This document shows positions 58,167 to 64,000 of a stretch of 64,000 nt of DNA, in pieces. The first letter of the stretch is position 1. Every line of letters begins with the position of its first letter. The position numbers and the translations under genes are program-made. Origin of the DNA: Clitopilus passeckerianus (taxonomy: Eukaryota > Basidiomycota > Agaricomycetes > Agaricales > Entolomataceae); contig CALYLX010000127.1 in NCBI GenBank assembly GCA_944990035.1, positions 1-64,000 of the forward strand, in the 5' to 3' direction. Below the pieces are notes generated by a model that ran no database searches, was not told the DNA's origin, and saw nothing but the letters and a program-made list of their open reading frames with translations.

Positions 58167-59926
58167 CTACCAATTCCAAACGCGGCGGCCCGGTTTACTC
58201 GAGTAATACCCATCGTAATCCAAAACCTCGAATTCAAGCATCCCAGTCGCCTTTAACAAGGGGAAAGTGTTCTCTAACCTGCTGGGTAAACTCTTGTAAG
58301 AGTGATACCAGCTTAGAATGTCTGCTTCGCTCGCATCGTCAGGCAAGTAGTAATCCCTTCTCAACTTCCTTTCGATCTCGCTGTCACTGGACTCCGCTCC
58401 ACTTTTCCCAACGAAATTTTCCTCACAGCCGCTACCCAGCTGGACCATGATATCTTCCTGTGATACCTCTGGTGTTAGGCGCCCTTCTTCATCGAAACGT
58501 GTTGCCCCCTTGTAACGCCGCTGGATACCCTTCCTCCGAAAGTATTCCATAATCTCTGTCCAATCCGAGATTAGAATGCGCAAGTTGAGCTCGCGAAAAC
58601 GGCCTCTCGACTTCGCCTCCAAGCAAAAGTCCGCAAGTTTCATGTCGCACTCGGTTTGCTTGATATTCGACCGGAGCCTGCCGAGGAGAGAATCATTATC
58701 GAATACTATGGGGGATGAGGGTGGGAATGCGATTGCGAGATTAAGCGCTTCAAGGCAGTTTGGCAGTCTGCCAGAACGCTCAAGAACTTGGACGGTGTCG
58801 ATAAGGTGATTGTAAAAGATCCAATTCTCATGAGTTTCGTGGTGTACATCGACGCTTATCACCCGGAGGTTGGAAAGGTTTCGGAACGGAAGGTCCAAGG
58901 GATTGTACTGAGAACTTCATCATCAGAGACAGCACCGATAAATGACGTTGTACTTACGTCGTCTAGACCTTCATTGAACCCGTCCACCTCCTCAATCCAG
59001 TACGACGCGGAAAAATGGGTTAGAGATTTGGCGGCAGATTCGAGAACGTTTTGAGTAAACGAGGGCTGCATGTGCCCAACGCTGATTTCCTTCAGCTGCG
59101 AAAAGTCAAGACGAAAGTCTTGACGTTTGTTGTAATATTCCAGCATAGAGTTCGGGCTACCTTCCAGACGAAGGATTTCCACTTGGGCTTTAACGTCCGC
59201 CGGCTCCCGCAATGGTGTGCCAGGTCGTTCCAATTGTCCGATTTCTTGACCACGTTTAGGAGCTTTGAGGAAGCCCTGGCAAGTGGATATTTCGACGTAC
59301 TTCAGGGGAGAATAGCCAATGATTTCCATAGGAAATTGTGAGCATATGTCTAGAAGCCGAATCGAGATCAGTTTGGGGGATGAAAGGATGGCCTCGACGG
59401 ATGTTCGTAGATCCTCAGGAAACTGGTACCAGTGTTTACAATAGGTATTCAACCGGCAGTCCATTTGCCATAGAAAACATCGGAGCTCCCCGAACTTGGC
59501 AAAAATGCTGAGAATTTCTGGAAAGTCGGGATCCGGTATAATACCACCGATCTGCAGCACCTGTACATAAGTCACGAAATGGCTACTATCCCGAATAACA
59601 TCGAGCAGATGTTTGAAGGAATGTCGGCCATGGTCTTGCTTGGACTTATGGACAGACCGAAGCTTTGGGTCGACGAGGCTGACTTTCTTGAGCAAGCGTT
59701 GCTGGGCTATAGGTCGCCAAGCCCGACAGGTGAGTGAGCATGCGCGTAAAGTTTGTATAACCACAGTCTTAGGGGAAGGCTGGCTAGAGAGCTCGTCGAG
59801 TATGGAAGGGACGATATCCAGAGGAAGATCTCTAGTCGACATGGCCGAAGAAGGACAAGCAGCGCACTGAGCAGCAATGGGCACGTTATTTGACTCGGTG
59901 CCGTACGCTTCCAAGACGCTCGGCAT
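58167..59926 (-). CDS. F-box/LRR-like protein, 569 aa
   Basis: Two exons, 59926-58958 and 58907-58167, joined by a 50-nt GTAAGT...CTCAG intron; the frame is exact. The F-box (LPLDIVPSILDELSSQ...LRACSLTCRAWRPIAQQRL) is at residues 32-75. Leucine-rich segments follow, such as FRLDFSQLKEISVGHMQPSF, LPFRNLSNLRVISVDVHH and LPNCLEALNLAIAFPP. The C-terminus has an acidic linker (ESSDSEIERKLRRDYYLPDD) and a conserved end (FPLLKATGMLEFEVLDYDGY). It is a likely SCF substrate adaptor; the target is unknown. A truncated, stop-containing paralogue sits at 45540-46623. The start ATG at 59926 is followed at residue 29 by a second Met that could also serve. Confidence 0.85.
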
Positions 59927-60260
59927 TGATATGAATCTAGACTACTCACTCCAGCCAAGTCGCAACTATCTTTGAATTATTCACAATACTTGTGTCGTGT
60001 CCCCAGGATTACTCTCTTGGTGCTTGTCAACAGCCGATAGAACTTTAGTTTTTGTTTCGGAGGTGGTCGTCTGTACGAGTCCGGATTCAAGTTGAGTAAG
60101 CCTGACTACCGAGTTTGAAAGGTTAATCCTTCCACGGATACGAAATATAGCCAGTAAAACGGAAGATCCGATACAGAGCGACGACCACCCGTATCGGAAA
60201 ACCAATAAGCAAGTTATCCATGCCTCGACGGGGAGGTGTCCACAGGCAATGCAACAGTGC

Positions 60261-61593
60261 GTGTAGACGCGTTGTAAGGTAGCCAGCAATTGGTGGAAAA
60301 AGGTATTACAATATCTCCAGCGACTTTTGGGAATTATAGTGTGTATCCAATGAGTAGCTACATCGAATAATTATTATAATTCCTACCCAGATGACTTAAA
60401 CGGAAATTTTTGTCCGAATAAAATCCTGCTGAGCCCCATTATAATTGCACTTAATCCCTTCGCCGCTACATTATAATTTGAATACGTAACATCGGGGGCG
60501 GGGGCATTGACTCGGCAATCCGGTCCTACTACCCGAAAACTCAGAATTCACTAATTCTCCTACGCCTTATTACATGCTCCCAGCACGCTACATTTTGCTC
60601 CGAATCCGTGTTATTACTAGTTAACCAGATCCTAAAGTCCGGAAGACGCGGCGAAATGTGCATGATTGAACCCCCGCTTGATCGACAATGCCGAACGTAA
60701 GCCTATTGGCCGCACAGTAAGCGGCTGACTTCTGCCGATAGGCCAATCAAATGAATAATCCTACTCCGACGAGCTCCAAGGTCCAGCAAGAATTCGGTTG
60801 TATTGTATTACTTATCCAGCTGCAAATACCTAACGTAGACACATTATAGAGCACTGATAGAGTCATATACTATACATACACTGTAAATCAGAGCCAGCCG
60901 CGGCCCAATCTACGATATTGAAAAGGTCAGACGAAGCTCGAAAGATCGGTAGGGTTTTCTATACATTCCGTGATCAAAGTTATGTTCGACGCTGAACTCC
61001 ACCAACCAAGGGGAAGAATATATATCAATAGCCGAAAATAGAGACAGCAGTAATACTCATTGCCTTTTATCATTACTTATCTCTACTCTTTGTTGTCACC
61101 GGCTTTCTGTAAGAAAGAACGCGGTCTTTGTGTACCCTGTATCGAGCATTTGGAAAGAAAGGGTATCCGCTCGCTATTTTTGCGCCGGCTAGAGCATAGA
61201 CCGACCAATACAAGACCCTTCGAAAACTTTGTACTCTTCTCCATCCAAAAGAGACAGCCCAGCTTGAGGAGCGAGGAAAAACAACAGGTCGAGAAAGTTG
61301 CAACAACGGGGAATCGAACCCTCGAGTGCCAAAAATGAGCAACCGTACTAAAACCATTAAGCCAAAGGGCCATTATATACATTACTTGACAGAACATTAG
61401 GATTGTGTAATTGACCTGACCTGAATTATAATACGGAAATCTTGCCAATCTGCGTTATAATGGGCGTCGTATCATTGATTGCGGGTGTAACAATCATATG
61501 TGTATTATAATACATTAACTAAATCAGCTCAGGGGGGCCGTATTGTAATACCATTTTCCACCAATTGCTGGATGTATTACAAAACGGCTACAC
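60261..61593. mobile_element. Non-autonomous DNA element with 53-bp terminal inverted repeats
   Basis: 60261-60313 and 61541-61593 are inverted repeats. The inner 31 bases (60283-60313 against 61541-61571) match with one mismatch, and the outer part starts GTGTAG on both sides with several mismatches. The element is 1333 bp, AT-rich, with repeated ATTATAAT words near both ends. No transposase is encoded. A tRNA-like segment lies inside. I could not see a clear target-site duplication, so the superfamily is open. It resembles a large MITE or a decayed element with a nested insertion. Confidence 0.72.
61300..61371 (-). ncRNA. tRNA-like sequence with Pol III A and B boxes, possibly a SINE head
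   Basis: On the reverse strand the 72 nt start GGCCCTTTGGCTTAATGG, containing a TGGCTTAATGG A-box match, and reach GGTTCGATTCC, a perfect B box, at a normal tRNA distance. A T-rich loop (CATTTTT) sits where the anticodon should be. The 5' end (GGCCCTT) and the 3' end (GTTGTTG) cannot pair as an acceptor stem, and the D and anticodon stems are poor. It is therefore not a standard tRNA gene. It looks like a tRNA-derived sequence, perhaps the head of a SINE whose body runs toward 61.05 kb. Confidence 0.5.
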
Positions 61594-64000
61594 GGACTCC
61601 TCGGCAATGGTGGTAAATGTAAAAATCAAACATTCAATTTGCTGCAGCCGCCACCTCCCTCCCAAAGTGTGATATATCCCACGAACACGGGCACAAACGA
61701 AACCAATCATCCCTCCTTCCCAAGCCCATATATTCATCCCTACTCGTGTCATTCCAACAAAAGATATCCCAGGGAGCCAGGATACGATAACTGCTCACCT
61801 GGCCGATAGTAGAACCTGAATCGCAAATCACGACTCACAGGAGAGGTTGTGGAACGAAACGCGAATGGGTCAGAGCAACCTACGCTCAGGAGAATTGTTG
61901 GATTTGGATTTGGTACGCCCTACGAATTGCAGTGAGGAGAGGATATAACGAGGGAGAGTCGAGTAAGAGGGTGAACCTCAGGATATGGCTCCCCTGTGTG
62001 TCTTCCTTCTTCTTGTTTGGCGTCGCCTCCTCTCCTCTCCCGTCGTCGCCGTATTCCATTTTGCTCCCTTCCTCTCTTCCTTGCCTCAACCCAGCATTCG
62101 GCTTTCGGCGTCGTTCTGGTACTTGTTTTGGTCTCCTTCCTCTCTCTCATAGACGGGGAGATGGAAGGCGGAAGATGTAGTGGTGCATGTGTTTGGAGGT
62201 AGATGTGAGAGGTGGTGGGGATGCACGGTCGTGAATGATGCGACAAGGAGGCGAAATGAAGGCGAATCATTCTCGCTTCATAGTCTATAGATGGCGCGTA
62301 CCTCCCCCGCCAAGCTCGGCCATACTGACCTTCTTCAGTTCCTTCCTCGTCCCCATCCACCTTCTCCTTCTTTCCCAAAAGGTGTCCCCTCATATCCTCC
62401 TCCGACTCGCAACACCCCTTCCCTCCGTCCCCCGAAAGGTGCCTCAACGAACATAGTAGAGGCAGAGCCGAGACCTAAATTCCACGTTCGAGTTCTTGAT
62501 AGACATCCCAGGTAGGGCCTAGGAACGGAGAAGGTTTGAGGGAGCCATGAGATCGACATAGGCTTGTGAAATGGGCGAGTGATACCCGGGAGGCGAGGAC
62601 CTTCTTCAAGTTCGATATCCTCGATTTAGCCAAGGCGAATGTGTTCCCCTCCGTTCATCTCCAGTCAGCCATGGCAAGCGGAGAAACGACCCCGACCTGT
62701 CGTTAGTGAATGTTAGGAGGGGGAGGTGTGGGCGTGGGCGTGGGTGGAGGATAGCTACGGACGGTTGTGTAGTTGATAGGACGGGGCGAGGTTCGTGGGA
62801 GGTAGAAAGGGGAAGGATAGGAAGAATCGGCATTATTGGAGTGAGGATAAGGGGTGAGGGGTGAGGTAGTTCCGGGAGTTAGACTCAGAGTGTAATCGCA
62901 GTGGGAAGGGTACGAGTACGGTGGAGTGGTCGCGCTTGATGTTATATAGGCAAGGATGGTTAGGTCGAGAGTATGTAGGGAGAGGTAGTGTGATAGGGAG
63001 GCAGAATTGGGGTTGGTGCGTTTGGTATCCAGGTTCGTCAGATTCCTCCTCATCCACCTTCTCCAATTCTTCCCCTGCTCGGGGGAGGTGGATGTAAAGG
63101 AAGGAAGGAAGGAATACGACCCTGGCGAGATCCAACACAAGGACGACGAAGATATCCTCCGAGTGGAGTTGTCCAGAAGCTATGGGTATTGACTGTGTAG
63201 CCGAGAATCACAAGTACAAGCTCATCATCGTCATTCTCAGAGTAAGAGGAGAGAATGCTGGCCGATCAAATCACGATGACGAAGTCGCGTCAATCGGTCT
63301 AGACTCATCAACCTCATCATCGCGTTTTGCAGTCATCCTCCATCTGTCTTCTCGATTCTAGCCTCACGCCTCCAATGTTGAGACTACTCTTCACACTAGG
63401 CCTCCCTCTGTGGTCGCTGCTGCTTAATGGATCCAAACGCGGTATTCCTGGACTAGGACGAATACTCCGCCGTACCCTTTCCACCTACCCAAGCATCCAG
63501 CCCACTCACGTCCTCCACTCGGCCCACCACAATGCCACCTTCATCATAATCTTCCTCATTGCATCCACCAGATCGGGTAACGACCCAGACTGAGAGGCGA
63601 GAGTGTTTTCAGCCAATTTGAGGTGGAAGAACACGAAGACGATCTGGGGAACGAAGAATGGAGAACGTCGTCGTTGACCCCACCTACGCCTACGCTAACT
63701 AACCCACATCCCTCCTCGCCTGCGCGCTCACGTTCACGCAAACCTCCATCATATACAGACCAAGACTCAACGCTTCTTCATCGATCATCCTTGGGCGCCT
63801 CCTACACACATCTTCTCCTCTGCCGAATCCCAGCCTGGCTCTGATACACTTCGTATTTCATCTCTAGTACTCTCCCCTGAGGTGTGCTCGACGCTGAGCC
63901 AATGGATGGCGGGTGTAAATATGAATAATCCGTCAAGGCATCCCGCATCCGACGCTGGAGTAGGAGTTGAAAGTTGGAAGTTGGAGGCAGGGTCTGGAGG
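61594..64000. other. Right-hand end, no supported gene
   Basis: Open frames on both strands (for example 61920-62447 -, 62703-63140 -, 63327-63593 +) are Pro/Ser/Thr/Arg-rich and follow purine/pyrimidine-skewed DNA. No domain, signal peptide or splice pattern convinced me. A real gene could be cut by the window edge. Confidence 0.3.

Noticed and set aside
61083..61448. 121-codon reverse-strand frame inside the TIR element, considered as a transposase
   Set aside because: It overlaps the tRNA-like segment and has no DDE or DNA-binding motif.
62703..63140. Pro/Ser/Tyr-rich 145-codon frame, possible secreted protein
   Set aside because: No signal peptide or domain, and composition follows purine/pyrimidine skew.
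1..64000. CRISPR arrays, prokaryotic operons, ribosomal RNA genes
   Set aside because: None seen; spliced genes and telomere show a eukaryotic nuclear chromosome.

Overview
The window is the left end of a chromosome-scale contig from a filamentous basidiomycete, most likely an Agaricomycete. Support comes from dense 44-65 nt GT-AG introns with CTNA-type branch sites, a terminal telomere array, and families typical of Agaricomycetes: KRE6/SKN1 GH16, DUF6535, DUF6593-like, an I66-type beta-trefoil inhibitor, a CE16 esterase and many F-box/LRR proteins. The first 62 bases are not genomic. They match an Oxford Nanopore ligation adapter plus native-barcode segment that was left untrimmed, and the telomere array (63-209) follows it directly. 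The telomere unit is the 7-mer CCCTAAA, not the usual fungal CCCTAA.

Layout. 1.5-23 kb holds most of the intact housekeeping genes. These are a KRE6-like beta-glucan synthesis protein (+), an unnamed 301-aa protein (-), a GFA/CENP-V zinc protein (-), a 16-exon aldehyde dehydrogenase (+), a DUF2235 hydrolase (-), a decayed DUF6535 membrane-protein locus (+) and an ankyrin-PH-OSBP lipid transfer protein (+). 23-32 kb is gene-poor: an F-box/LRR gene, one copy of a duplicated low-complexity gene, a 64-aa cysteine-rich secreted peptide and a dispersed repeat. 32.5-41 kb holds a complete cytochrome P450, a Zn2Cys6 coiled-coil protein and a CE16 esterase with an internal stop. 41-50 kb mixes repeats, a polytopic membrane protein, a broken F-box paralogue, the second copy of the duplicated gene and a broken DUF6593-like gene. 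51-60 kb holds an FCP1/NIF-type phosphatase-fold protein, an I66-like protease inhibitor and an intact F-box gene. 60.26-61.59 kb is a terminal-inverted-repeat element carrying a tRNA-like sequence. The last 2.4 kb has no gene I can support.

The exon models for KRE6, the 301-aa protein, GFA, ALDH, DUF2235, OSBP, both intact F-box genes, P450, CE16, the inhibitor and the cysteine-rich peptide were built by hand from splice sites, and each sums to a multiple of three. The genes do not form one pathway. KRE6 and OSBP serve the cell wall and sterol traffic; P450, ALDH, GFA and CE16 are accessory metabolism; the secreted peptide and the inhibitor are candidate exported factors. A recurring theme is decay of duplicated genes by in-frame stops that transitions could explain, alongside small dispersed repeats, as expected near a chromosome end.
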